In this document: piece by piece, positions 18,834 through 27,464 of the stretch
How positions within the stretch are numbered: the stretch's first letter is position 1
Layout: each line of letters begins with the position of its first letter
Origin: CAWEHU01 sp963808965
GTDB taxonomy: Bacteria > Pseudomonadota > Alphaproteobacteria > Acetobacterales > Acetobacteraceae
Assembly: GCA_963808965.1 (NCBI GenBank)
Contig: CAWEHU010000027.1
Coordinates: 62,001 to 126,000 of the forward strand
DNA length: 64,000 nucleotides
Reading direction: 5' to 3'
Made by a program: the position numbers and the translations under genes
The notes under the pieces: generated by a model
Told to the model about the DNA's origin: nothing
The model's input: the letters and a program-made list of their open reading frames with translations, nothing else
The model's database searches: none

Positions 18834-20241
18834 CTACGCCGCGGCGATCGCTTCTTCGACGATGTCCAACGCGCGCTCCATCTCGGTCTCCGTGACGATC
18901 AGCGGCGGCGTGAGCGTCAGCACGTTGCCCATCGTCGTCTTGAACGAGAGGCCGCGATCGAGCGCGCGATACAGTACCGGCTTCCGCGAGATCCGGGTCC
19001 GGGGTGCTGTCCTCGCGGCCTTTTACCAACTCGATCCCGAGCAGCAGGCCACGTCCGCGAACGTCCCCGATGGCGGGCTGACGCCGCTTCATCGTTTGCA
19101 GGCGGTCGAGCGCCATCGCGCCGACACGCGCCGCGTTCTCAAGCAGCCGATCCTCCTCGATGATCGCGATCGTGGTGAGCGCCGCCCGCGCCGTGACCGG
19201 ATTCTTCTCGTGCGTGTAATGGCCGAACGCCCATTCCGAACCTAAATCGAGTTCGGGCTTTGCGAGCACCGCCGCGATCGGCAGGATGCCGCCGCCGAGC
19301 GCCTTGCCCATTACGAGCAAGTCGGGAACGACGCCGTCGTGCTCGCAGGCGAACATACGGCCCGTCTTGCCGAGGCCGGTCGGGATCTCGTCGAAGATAA
19401 GCAGCGCGCCGTGCCGGTCGCACGCCTCCCGCACGCGCCGCCAATATCCGGGCGGCGGCGGATAGGGTGTCGCGCGCGCGGGCTCCGCGACCACCGCTGC
19501 GACGTCTCCTTCGCGAGCGAGCACATATTCGACCATGCCGGCGCAGGCCATCCGGCACCGGTCGAGGAACGGCTGGCCGTTTTCGTCCACGGCGTGACCG
19601 TAGGGGCAGCGATAACAGGCGAAAGGCGCCACGTGCTGCGCGCCGGCGACGAGCGGGGCGGCCGGTCCTGAGCGGAACAGCGTCTCCCCGGACAGGCTCG
19701 CGGCGCCCACGCCCGCGCCGTGGAAGGAGTCCCAAAAGGACAGGGTTTTGAACCGCCCGGTCGCGGTGCGCGCGAGCTTTACCGCGACCTCGATCGCGTC
19801 CGATCCGCCCGTCGTGAACAGCGCCTTCGACAGCGTGCCCGGCGCTATGGCGGCGAGCTTCTCGGCGAGCTCGACCGCGGGTTCGCAGGCGTAGCGGCGC
19901 GGCGCGAAGGACAGCCTGTCCATCTGCTCGGCGATCGCGCGGCGAAGGCGCGGGTGGCCATAGCCGATGTGGTGGACGTTGTTGCCGTGGAAATCCATGT
20001 AGCGACGGCCACCGATGTCCTCGATCCAGATCCCCTCCGCACGGGCGATCGCGTTGAGGCAGGGTGTGGAGACCGACTGACGCAGGAATGCCGCCTCGTC
20101 TCGGGCGAGCAAGGCACGGGTCGGCCCATCGAGCGTACGGTCTTGCCAGGCAGCGCGGCGGCGGGTCAGGTTCGTGTCGCCCTCCGACTCCGGCGTGGGG
20201 CGGGCGGCGCTTGCGCTGGGCAGGCCGGGGTGATGGTTCAT
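18834..20241 (-). CDS. Class III aminotransferase-fold PLP enzyme, PbfA-like (one frame break)
   Basis: About 469 residues from ATG 20241. The fold markers are YMDFHGNNVHHIGYGHP, LFTTGGSDAIEVAVKLAR, SFWDSFHGAGVGAASLSG, the cofactor Asp in LLIFDEIPTGLGKTGRMF, and the PLP lysine in VMGKALGGGILP. The frame moves by one base near 18980; the tail then reads VLYRALDRGLSFKTTMGNVL and ends at TAG 18834. From memory, the FHGNNVH segment and overall pattern resemble PbfA, the (R)-1-hydroxy-2-aminoethylphosphonate ammonia-lyase, and its place beside phn genes supports this. A true omega-amino acid aminotransferase cannot be excluded. The transporter gene ends 22 bases upstream. Confidence 0.8.
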
Positions 20242-20263
20242 TCGGGGCTCCGCGCTCGCTGCC

Positions 20264-21125
20264 TTACCGCAATCGGATGAGCAGCACGCCGCCAAGGATC
20301 AGCAGCGCCGCCGCACCCCGGATTGGCCGGAAGGCCTCCTTCAGGAACAGCGTGGCGATCGCCGCCGAAAAAAGCACGCTCGTCTCGCGCAGAGCCGCGA
20401 CCACCGGGATGGGCGCGACCGTCATGGCCCAAATGGCGATCCAGTACGAGCCGAGCGACATCCCGCCGCCCGCAAGTCCCTGGCCCGCGTAACGTAGCAG
20501 CGGCACCAGCGTCGCGGCCCCGCGACGCCAGAGCGCGAATAGCGGTAAGGGCAGGCCGTCGATCACGAACAGGGTCGCGGCGTAGGCGCTGAAGTCGCCG
20601 GCGGTCCGCGCGCCCATGCCGTCTACGATCGTGTAGCCGGCGATGACCCCGGCGGTGAGCAGCGCGAAGGAGATCGCGAAGGGGTCGGTCGGTGCGCTCC
20701 CGCGCGTGCGCAGTGACATGAGGGTAACGCCGGACCCGAGGATGACGCACGCCGGCTGCCACCCGCGGGCTGATCGGCTCGGCCAGCAGGAGGAGCGAGA
20801 TCAGCGCTGTGATCAGCGGCGCGCCGCCCCGCGCGATGGGATAGATCTGACTCATCTCCGCGCGCCGGTACGCCTCGGTCAGTGCCACGTAATAGCCGAG
20901 GTGGAGTGCGACCGAGCCGAGCAGCCAGGGCCAGGCGGCGGCCTTGGGGGTCCCGAAGATCAGCATGAAGGGCACGCCGATCACGCCCGCCCCCGCCGTG
21001 ATGAGGGTCATCGCCAGAAAGGGCTCGAGACGCAACTTGAGAAAGGCGTTCCAGCCCGCGTGCATAGCGGCGGCGGCGAGCACCGCACCGAAGACGACCG
21101 GACCGGCGGTGAGCGTCTCGGTCAT
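20264..21125 (-). CDS. EamA/DMT-family transporter (one frame break)
   Basis: Ten-helix inner-membrane permease. The first half runs from MTETLTAGPVVFGAVLAAAAMHAGWNA to AEMSQIYPIARGGAPLITALISLLLLAEPISPRVAAGV. The second half starts MSLRTRG and ends VLFSAAIATLFLKEAFRPIRGAAALLILGGVLLIRLR. One extra base near 20750 separates them. It is the first gene of the minus operon with the PbfA-like enzyme and PrpF, and diverges from the DeoR gene. Its company suggests uptake or export of an amino-phosphonate-related compound, but this is inference. Confidence 0.82.
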
Positions 21126-21226
21126 GCGCCGAGCCCGCGCGGGGTTCGCAACCCGGATGCCGCCCCGCCGTGCCGCTCGTTCATTCCGTCCACCGCCCTC
21201 GGCCGCCGCTGCCAATGCCAAGTATT

Positions 21227-21252
21227 GCCACAAACCAGTGGAGAATGCCACA
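21227..21252. promoter_or_regulatory. Candidate DeoR-family operator between divergent genes
   Basis: GCCACAAACCAGTGG (21227-21241) contains CCAC-N6-GTGG, and a second GCCACA follows at 21247-21252. The site lies in the ~150-base gap between the EamA gene and the DeoR-type gene. A related palindrome, CCACA-T-TGTGG, stands just after the DeoR gene at 22066. The shared CCACA half-sites suggest the regulator's own operators. Confidence 0.4.
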
Positions 21253-21277
21253 GTCGAACCCGTATTCATGTGAGGCC

Positions 21278-22063
21278 ATGGCCGACCCCGTTCCGTCCCA
21301 GCGCCCGCTCGCGACCTCCCGGCAGGACAAGATCCTGAAGCGGGTGGCGGCGGCCGGGTCGGTCAGCGTGAGCGAATTGAGCGGGCTTTTCGGCGTCTCG
21401 CGCGAGACCATCCGCCGGGACTTCCGGGCCCTGGCGGAGCGGGGGGTTGTGGATGTCGTGCATGGCGGGGCGGTGCGCCGGGAGGTGAGCGAACCCGCGC
21501 TCGACCGCCGGTCGGGGGAGAACGCGCAAGGCAAGAGCGCGATCGGCCGGTTCGCCGCGGGGCTCGTCCAGGACGGCATGGTGGTGCTGCTGGATTGCGG
21601 CACGACGACGCTCGCCGTGGCGCGCGCGCTCACGCAGCGGCGCGATCTGACCATCTGCACCGGCAGCCTTGCCATCGCCCAGTTGCTTTGCCGTGTGCCG
21701 GGCACCCGCGTCCACATGCTGGGGGGCGAGGTCGATCCGAACGAAGAGGCGACCACCGGCATCGACACGCTGGAGGCGATCGGCCGGTTCCGGGTGGACG
21801 TCGCGTTCGTCGGCGTCGGCGGCCTTTCGCACGACGGCGAGGTGACCGACTACACGAGGGTCGGCGCCGAACAGCGGACGCGCATGATCGCCGCGGCGAG
21901 CCAGGCCTATTTCGTCGTGGACCGCACCAAGTTCGGCCGGCTGACGCCCGTTCGCATTGCCAGTACGCGCGTCGCCGGCGTCATCGTGGACGCACCCCCG
22001 CCGGCCGAGGCGGTCGCAGCGCTGGAAGGGCGGGGGATCCCGCTGCTGGTGGCCAAGGAATAG
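21278..22063 (+). CDS. DeoR/GlpR-family transcriptional regulator
   Basis: A 261-residue regulator. The N-terminal winged helix-turn-helix is RQDKILKRVAAAGSVSVSEL and FGVSRETIRRDFRALAERG, with the family's VVHGGA wing. The C-terminal sugar-phosphate-sensor domain contains DGMVVLLDCGTTTLAVARAL and DVAFVGVGGLSHDGEVTDY. ATG 21278 has GAGG close upstream. It diverges from the EamA/PbfA-like/PrpF operon and precedes the DAO-GcvT gene by 83 bases, so it probably controls one or both. The effector is likely a phosphorylated metabolite, as for other family members. Confidence 0.9.
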   Translation: MADPVPSQRPLATSRQDKILKRVAAAGSVSVSELSGLFGVSRETIRRDFRALAERGVVDVVHGGAVRREVSEPALDRRSGENAQGKSAIGRFAAGLVQDGMVVLLDCGTTTLAVARALTQRRDLTICTGSLAIAQLLCRVPGTRVHMLGGEVDPNEEATTGIDTLEAIGRFRVDVAFVGVGGLSHDGEVTDYTRVGAEQRTRMIAAASQAYFVVDRTKFGRLTPVRIASTRVAGVIVDAPPPAEAVAALEGRGIPLLVAKE

Positions 22064-22065
22064 CC

Positions 22066-22076
22066 CCACATTGTGG
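22066..22076. promoter_or_regulatory. Perfect CCACA-T-TGTGG palindrome before the DAO-GcvT gene
   Basis: An 11-base palindrome directly follows the DeoR stop and lies about 70 bases before ATG 22147. It shares half-sites with the cluster at 21227-21252. It could be an operator for the upstream regulator. Confidence 0.4.
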
Positions 22077-22146
22077 CTTTATGTTGCATTATGGGGCAGT
22101 TTGTGTAGCCTTGCCTCGAACAGGATCACTGGGATGCGGGGTCGCG

Positions 22147-24573
22147 ATGACGGACAGGTTTCCAACCGAGGCGCGGGCAGTCATCGTCGGAGGCGGCATC
22201 GTTGGCTGCTCGCTCGCCTTTCACCTGACCCGTCTAGGCTGGCGGGACGTCGTGCTGCTCGAGCAGGGACGCCTGTCGAGTGGCACGACGTGGCATGCGG
22301 CCGGTTTGGTCGGCCAGTTGCGCAGCCATCCCAACATGACCCGGCTGATCCGCTACTCGACCGAGCTCTATGCCTCGCTCGAACCTGAGACCGGGCTCGC
22401 GACCGGCTGGAAGCAATGCGGCTCGATCACCGTCGCACGCACGGCGGAGCGCATGACCCAGCTCCGGCGTACGGTTTCCGCAGCCCGCGCCCAGGGCGTG
22501 GAGATCGAATTGCTGACCCCTGCGGAAGCCGGCGAGAAATGGCCTATCATGCACACGGGCGACCTAGCGGGCGCGGTGTGGCTGCCGGGCGACGGGAAGG
22601 CCAATCCGGCCGACGTTACCCAGGCGCTCGCGCGCGGCGCTCGCACCGAAGGTGCCCGGATCGTCGAGCAGACCCGCGTTACGGGCGTCCGGCTTCGGAA
22701 CGGGGCCGTAACCGCGGTCGAAACGACGCGCGGTCCGATCGCCTGCGAGGTGCTGGCGATCTGCGCCGGGCAATGGTCGGGCGAGGTCGGCCGGATGTGC
22801 GGCGTCACGATCCCGCTCCACTCGGCCGAGCACATGTACATCGTGACCGAGCAAATCGACGGGGTACATCCGGACCTGCCCGTCCTGCGCGACCCGGATG
22901 GCTACGTGTATTTCAAGGAGGAGGTCGGCGGCCTCGTGATGGGCGGATTCGAGCCGGACGCCAAGCCCTGGGGGATGGACGGCATCCCAGCCGATTTCGC
23001 CTTCCAGCTCCTGCCGGATGACTGGGACCAATTCGAGATCCTGATGACGAACGCGCTCGCCCGCGTGCCGGCCCTTGAGACGGCGCCGGTCAAGGCGTTC
23101 GTCAACGGCCCCGAGAGCTTCACGCCGGACAACAACTACATCCTCGGGGAAGCGCCCGAGACGCGCGGGGTGTTCGTGGGCGCCGGGTTCAACTCCATGG
23201 GCATCGCCTCGGCCGGCGGCGCCGGGCGGGCGCTCGCTGAATGGATCGTGGCGGGCGAGCCGAGCTTCGACCTCTGGCCCGTGGACATCCGCCGCTTCGC
23301 CCGGTTCAACGGCAACCCGGTCTGGCTCCGCGACCGCGTGAAGGAAGTGCTCGGGCTGCACTACGCGATGCCCTGGCCGAACCGCGAACTCGCGACCGCG
23401 CGTCCGTTCCGCCGCTCGCCATTGTTCGATCGGCTGGCGGCGAAGGGCGCCGTGTTCGGCTCGAAGATGGGCTGGGAACGCCCGAACTGGTTCGCGCCGC
23501 CCGGCGTCGCACCGCGCACCGAATACTCCTTCGGCCGCCAGAACTGGTTCTCTCACGTCGGGGAGGAGCACCGGGCGTGCCGCGAGGGGGTCGCGCTATT
23601 CGACCTGACCTCCTTCGCCAAGCTGCTGGTGCAGGGGCCGGACGCTGAGCGCGTCTTGCAGAGGCTCTGCGCTAACGACCTCGGCGGGCACGCCGGCCTG
23701 TCCGTTTACACTCCCATGCTGAACGAGCGCGGCGGCTTCGAGAGCGACGTCACGGTGGCGCGGCTCGCGCCCGACAGTTTCCTGATCCTGACCGGCACCG
23801 GGCAGGCCACGAGGGACGCGCACTGGATTCGCCGGCACATCCCAGCCGACGCACGCGCCGTTTTGACCGATGTGACTTCCGGCTACGCGGTGATCGGCGT
23901 GATGGGGCCGCGTGCGCGGGAACTGCTCGGCCGGGTCACGCGGGAGCCGCTCGGGGACTCGGACTTCCCGTTCGGCGCAGTGCGCGAGATCGGGGTCGGC
24001 TACGCCACGGTCTGGGCGTGCCGCCGCAGCTACATGGGCGAACTCGGCTGGGAGCTCTACGTGCCGACGGAATTCGCGGTCACGGTCTACGATACCCTGA
24101 CGGAAGCGGGCGCGGATCTTGGTGCCCGGGACGCGGGCTACTACGCGATCGAATCGCTGCGCATCGAGAAGGGCTATCGCGCCTGGGGCCGCGAACTCTC
24201 GCCCGACTGCACCCCTTGGGAGGCGGGCCTCGGCTTCGCCGTCCGGCTGGATAAGCCTGGCGGCTTCATCGGCCGCGAGGCGCTGCTCGCGACGCGGGAC
24301 CGCGCGCCGCATCGGCGGATCGTCGCCTTGCTCGCGGCCGACCCGGAGGCGCCGGCTGCCTGGGGAGGCGAGCTGATTGCCGCGAATGGGGTCCCCGTGG
24401 GCGAAGTCACGTCCGCCGCCTACGGCTATACGGTGGGCGGCCTTGTGGCGCTCGGCTGGGTCGCGTCGGAGGGCGAGCCGATCGATGAAGCGTGGCTCGC
24501 GGACCACCGCTTCACGCTCGACATCGCAGGACAGGCGGTCCCCGTGCGCGCGGGGCTCCGGCCTTTCCTTTGA
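22147..24573 (+). CDS. FAD-dependent amine dehydrogenase fused to GcvT domain (dimethylglycine/sarcosine dehydrogenase-like)
   Basis: An 808-residue two-domain enzyme. Residues 1-~380 are a DAO-type flavin domain: dinucleotide motif AVIVGGGIVGCSLAFHLTRLG, the covalent-flavin type segment SSGTTWHAAGLVGQLR, and VFVGAGFNSMGIASAGGAG. A linker of the FAO type follows. Residues ~470-808 are a folate-binding GcvT domain: FSHVGEEHRACREGVALFDLTSFAKLLVQGPDAE, YMGELGWELYVP and AIESLRIEKGYRAWGRELSPDCTPWEAGLGF. Such enzymes remove N-methyl groups and pass the one-carbon unit to tetrahydrofolate. Its position between the DeoR gene and phosphonate genes suggests an N-methylated aminophosphonate substrate, but dimethylglycine or sarcosine remain possible. 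Confidence 0.9.
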   Translation: MTDRFPTEARAVIVGGGIVGCSLAFHLTRLGWRDVVLLEQGRLSSGTTWHAAGLVGQLRSHPNMTRLIRYSTELYASLEPETGLATGWKQCGSITVARTAERMTQLRRTVSAARAQGVEIELLTPAEAGEKWPIMHTGDLAGAVWLPGDGKANPADVTQALARGARTEGARIVEQTRVTGVRLRNGAVTAVETTRGPIACEVLAICAGQWSGEVGRMCGVTIPLHSAEHMYIVTEQIDGVHPDLPVLRDPDGYVYFKEEVGGLVMGGFEPDAKPWGMDGIPADFAFQLLPDDWDQFEILMTNALARVPALETAPVKAFVNGPESFTPDNNYILGEAPETRGVFVGAGFNSMGIASAGGAGRALAEWIVAGEPSFDLWPVDIRRFARFNGNPVWLRDRVKEVLGLHYAMPWPNRELATARPFRRSPLFDRLAAKGAVFGSKMGWERPNWFAPPGVAPRTEYSFGRQNWFSHVGEEHRACREGVALFDLTSFAKLLVQGPDAERVLQRLCANDLGGHAGLSVYTPMLNERGGFESDVTVARLAPDSFLILTGTGQATRDAHWIRRHIPADARAVLTDVTSGYAVIGVMGPRARELLGRVTREPLGDSDFPFGAVREIGVGYATVWACRRSYMGELGWELYVPTEFAVTVYDTLTEAGADLGARDAGYYAIESLRIEKGYRAWGRELSPDCTPWEAGLGFAVRLDKPGGFIGREALLATRDRAPHRRIVALLAADPEAPAAWGGELIAANGVPVGEVTSAAYGYTVGGLVALGWVASEGEPIDEAWLADHRFTLDIAGQAVPVRAGLRPFL

Positions 24574-24577
24574 GCCT

Positions 24578-24620
24578 ATAGATTAACCCTATGGGCGGTA
24601 TCTGAACCGCGTATTGGATC
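24578..24620 (+). promoter_or_regulatory. LysR-type box plus shared promoter element upstream of the Na/Pi symporter
   Basis: ATAG-ATTAACC-CTAT (24578-24592) fits the T-N11-A LysR-type dyad. GTATTGGATC follows at 24611. The same two elements occur upstream of phnW at 27369 and 27402 with the same 33-base offset, and the sequence after GTATTGGATC is also similar (GCCTCGCC versus CCTCGCC). This suggests that both promoters are controlled by the neighbouring LysR protein. Confidence 0.65.
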
Positions 24621-24669
24621 GCCTCGCCCGGCGATCATATCAAGAGGCGAGCGTCCGGCGGGGGTATCT

Positions 24670-26370
24670 GTGACGGCAACATTGGCGCTCTTCGACCTGG
24701 CGGGCTCTGTCGCGCTGCTGCTCTGGGGCCTGCACATGGTGCAGACCGGCATCCAGCGGACCTTCGGCCCCAATCTTCGGCGCGTGCTGGGGACCGCGCT
24801 CGGGAACCGGTTCAAGGCGTTTCTCGCCGGACTCGGCGTGACCGCCATCCTGCAAAGCAGCACGGCGACCGGCCTCATGGTCTCCTCCTTCGCGGCCGCC
24901 GGACTGGTCGATCTGGTTCCGGCGCTCGCGACCATGCTCGGCGCCAATGTCGGCACCACGCTGATCGTGCAGCTCCTGTCTTTCGACGTGGCGCAGGCAA
25001 CGCCGGTTCTGGTGCTGGCCGGAGTCATCATGTTTCGCCGGGGTGGGGCCACCCGCACGCGCGACCTCGGCCGTGTCGCGATCGGCCTCGGCCTCGTGCT
25101 CATGTCGCTGCACCAGCTGGTGGGCTTGATCACTCCATACGAACAATCGCCGGCGCTTAGGATCCTGCTCGGCCTCGTGACCGTCGACCCATTGCTTTCG
25201 ATCCTGCTCGCGGCGGCGCTCACCTGGGCCGCGCATTCCAGCGTCGCGATCGTGCTGCTCGTCATGTCCTTTGCGACCAAGGGGCTGGTGCCGCTGGACG
25301 CCGCCTTGGCGCTCGTGCTCGGCGCCAATCTGGGTACCGCGATCAATCCCCTTATCGAGAGCGCCTCGGGGACGGACGGCGCGGGACGGCGTCTGCCGGT
25401 CGGCAATCTTGTCAACCGCATCGTCGGATGCGCGCTCGCTCTGGCCACGCTTCGGTTCCTGACGCCGCTGCTCGGGATGCTGCATGCGGACCCCGCGCGC
25501 TCGGTCGCCGACTTCCATACCGGCTTCAACCTGTGCCTGGCACTTCTCTTCTTCCCGGTGCTGGGGCCGTTCGCGCGGTTGCTGGAGCGCCTGCTCCCGC
25601 CGCAGGCTGCGCCCTCGGACCCCGCGGAGCCGCTCTATCTGTCGAGCGCCGAACGCGAAACGCCGACGATCGCGCTCGCCTCGGCCGCTCGCGAGGCGTT
25701 GCGCATGACGGACGTGCTGGACACGATGCTGCGCGGCGCGCTTACGGCGGTCGACCGGGCCGACCGCGCCGAGATCGCGGCGGTGAAGCGGCTTGATGGC
25801 GTGCTCGAGCGCCTGAACGCGGCCATCAAGACCTATGTCACCGCCCTCGATTCGGACACGCTCGCCGAGGCGGATCACCGGCGGCTGTGGCAGATTCTGG
25901 CCTTCATCACCAATCTCGGGCACGCGGGCGATGTGCTGCACCGTAGTCTTTTGCCGCTCGTGGCCAAGCGGCTGAAGCGTGGCATTGCCTTCCCGCCTGA
26001 GGAGAAGGCCGAGCTGCGTCGCGCACTGGAGCGGCTGGCCGCGAATTTGCGATGCGCCACGGCCGTATTCATGACCGAGGACACGCACGCCGCGCGCCAG
26101 CTCGCCAGCGAGAAGGAGCGGTTCCGGGATCTGGAGCTACAGGCGACCACCGCGCATTTCGCGCGCCTGCGCCAAGGCCTGCCGGAGGGCTCGGACGCAG
26201 GCGGCGCCTATCTCGACCTGCTGCGCGACATCAAGCGGATCAACACGCATTTGGTCGCGGCCGCCGCTTATCCGGTGCTGGAGCGGCAAGGCACGCTGCT
26301 GCCTAGCCGGCTCAAGCAGGAGGATGAGAGCGAAGAGCACGAAGCGAGCACGGCCGACGCGGCCACCTGA
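24670..26370 (+). CDS. Na/Pi-cotransporter family protein with PhoU-like C-terminal domain
   Basis: A 566-residue protein starting at GTG 24670 behind a G-rich ribosome site. Residues ~1-310 are the Na/Pi-cotransporter II membrane domain, with the duplicated QSSTATG (ILQSSTATGLMVSSF) and GANVGTT / GANLGTA motifs. Residues ~340-560 form a helical PhoU-like domain (MLRGALTAVDRADRAEIAAVKRLDGVLERLNAAIKTY). Bacterial relatives such as YjbB move phosphate, often outward. It lies beside a phosphonate operon and shares a promoter pattern with phnW, so export of the phosphate released from phosphonates is a reasonable role. Confidence 0.88.
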   Translation: MTATLALFDLAGSVALLLWGLHMVQTGIQRTFGPNLRRVLGTALGNRFKAFLAGLGVTAILQSSTATGLMVSSFAAAGLVDLVPALATMLGANVGTTLIVQLLSFDVAQATPVLVLAGVIMFRRGGATRTRDLGRVAIGLGLVLMSLHQLVGLITPYEQSPALRILLGLVTVDPLLSILLAAALTWAAHSSVAIVLLVMSFATKGLVPLDAALALVLGANLGTAINPLIESASGTDGAGRRLPVGNLVNRIVGCALALATLRFLTPLLGMLHADPARSVADFHTGFNLCLALLFFPVLGPFARLLERLLPPQAAPSDPAEPLYLSSAERETPTIALASAAREALRMTDVLDTMLRGALTAVDRADRAEIAAVKRLDGVLERLNAAIKTYVTALDSDTLAEADHRRLWQILAFITNLGHAGDVLHRSLLPLVAKRLKRGIAFPPEEKAELRRALERLAANLRCATAVFMTEDTHAARQLASEKERFRDLELQATTAHFARLRQGLPEGSDAGGAYLDLLRDIKRINTHLVAAAAYPVLERQGTLLPSRLKQEDESEEHEASTADAAT

Positions 26371-26450
26371 CCGGCCGATCCACGAGCTCGTTCCACTCCT
26401 CCGTACCGCCGATCGGGACAACCGATTTTCGGTTTCCGGGCGGGGAACCC

Positions 26451-27329
26451 TCACGCCATGCTGCTTGCCCGCGCCGCGTGTGCGATATCGAGGAAGCTCC
26501 GGACCAGCGGCAGCCTCCGTCGCTCTTCCAGGCAGATCAGGTATTCCGTTACCGAAAGATCGGCATCCCGGATTGCGAGCGCCTGCGTCTGCGGATCCGG
26601 CCCGAGTTCGCTCTCGAACACGACGCCGATACCAAAGCCCGCCAGCACGGTCTCGCGGACGGCCTCGCGGGTCTGCACCTCGAGCAGCCGCTTCGGCCGC
26701 ACATCCCGCTCCGCGAGCCGCGATTCAAATAGCTCGCGCGTAACCGAGCCGCGTTCGCGGATGACGATGTCGCGGTCCGCAAGCTCGCCGAGTGCCACGC
26801 TCCGGCGCTCGGCCCAAGGATGCTGGCGCGGCACGAACAGCACGAGCTGGTCGTTGCGGATCGCGAGACTGTGGATGCGCGGATCGGCTGTGCGCTTCGC
26901 CATCACCCCGACATCCGCCTCGAAACTCAACACGCTCTGGATCACGTCGGATGAGTTGCCCGTGCGCAACGAGAACGTGACGTTCTCGTGCCGCTCGCGG
27001 AGGGAGGCGAGCAGCGGCATCACATGCGTCGGGCTATCGGCCGCGACCCGCAGCAAGCCGCGGGTCAGAGTGCGTGCTCCGGCGAGCAGGTCGCGCGCCT
27101 CCTCTTCGGCGGCGAAGAGGCGGGTGGTCACGGCCAGCAGCCTCTGGCCGAGCGGGGTCAGGCCCAGTTTGCGGCCGTGGCGATCGAACAGGCTCACTCC
27201 ATAGCTCGCCTCGAGGGAACGGACCTGGGCGGATAGGGTCGGCTGGCTGGTCGCGCCCGCCCGTGCCGCGCCGCTGAAGCTGCCGGCTTGGGCCACGACA
27301 TGGAATGCGCGCAGCAAGGTCAGGTTCAA
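26451..27329 (-). CDS. LysR-family regulator, probable controller of the phn operon (PhnR-like)
   Basis: A 292-residue regulator. The N-terminal helix-turn-helix reads NLTLLRAFHVVAQAGSFSGAARAGATSQPTLSAQVRSLE, typical of LysR proteins. The substrate-binding domain follows (VAADSPTHVMPLLASLRERH, QTREAVRETVLAGFGIGVVFESELGPDP). The start is TTG at 27329. It is transcribed away from phnW, the classic arrangement for a LysR activator and its target, and a T-N11-A dyad lies in the 135-base gap. By analogy with LysR regulators of phnWAY operons it should respond to AEP or a derivative. Confidence 0.9.
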   Translation of the reverse strand: MNLTLLRAFHVVAQAGSFSGAARAGATSQPTLSAQVRSLEASYGVSLFDRHGRKLGLTPLGQRLLAVTTRLFAAEEEARDLLAGARTLTRGLLRVAADSPTHVMPLLASLRERHENVTFSLRTGNSSDVIQSVLSFEADVGVMAKRTADPRIHSLAIRNDQLVLFVPRQHPWAERRSVALGELADRDIVIRERGSVTRELFESRLAERDVRPKRLLEVQTREAVRETVLAGFGIGVVFESELGPDPQTQALAIRDADLSVTEYLICLEERRRLPLVRSFLDIAHAARASSMA

Positions 27330-27368
27330 CGGGCGCTCCGACGTCTTCCCGTCTATCGGCCAGCATCA

Positions 27369-27411
27369 ATAGAACCAGCCTATGGATACCATGGGAACTC
27401 AGTATTGGATC
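27369..27411 (+). promoter_or_regulatory. LysR-type box plus shared promoter element upstream of phnW
   Basis: ATAG-AACCAGC-CTAT (27369-27383) is a T-N11-A dyad in the lysR-phnW gap, and GTATTGGATC begins at 27402. The pair is at the same 33-base offset as in the Na/Pi symporter promoter (24578 and 24611). A second imperfect dyad, CCTATGG-ATA-CCATGGG, overlaps its right half. TATTGGAT could be the -10 region; the start codon is 63 bases after the GTATTGG element. Confidence 0.7.
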
Positions 27412-27464
27412 CCTCGCCGGGGCCGCTTCAATTTGCCGACAGCCGCATCGAAGGAGCTTCGCCC

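Noticed and set aside
17473..20295. One 940-residue fusion of the class III aminotransferase and PrpF
   Set aside because: The frame read-through is created by the break near 18980. PrpF has its own ATG at 18618 with a ribosome site, and the aminotransferase ends at TAG 18834 in its proper frame.
21595..24573. A 992-residue protein covering the end of the DeoR gene and the DAO-GcvT gene
   Set aside because: The first ~180 residues are an out-of-frame shadow of the DeoR gene. ATG 22147 begins directly with the dinucleotide-binding motif.
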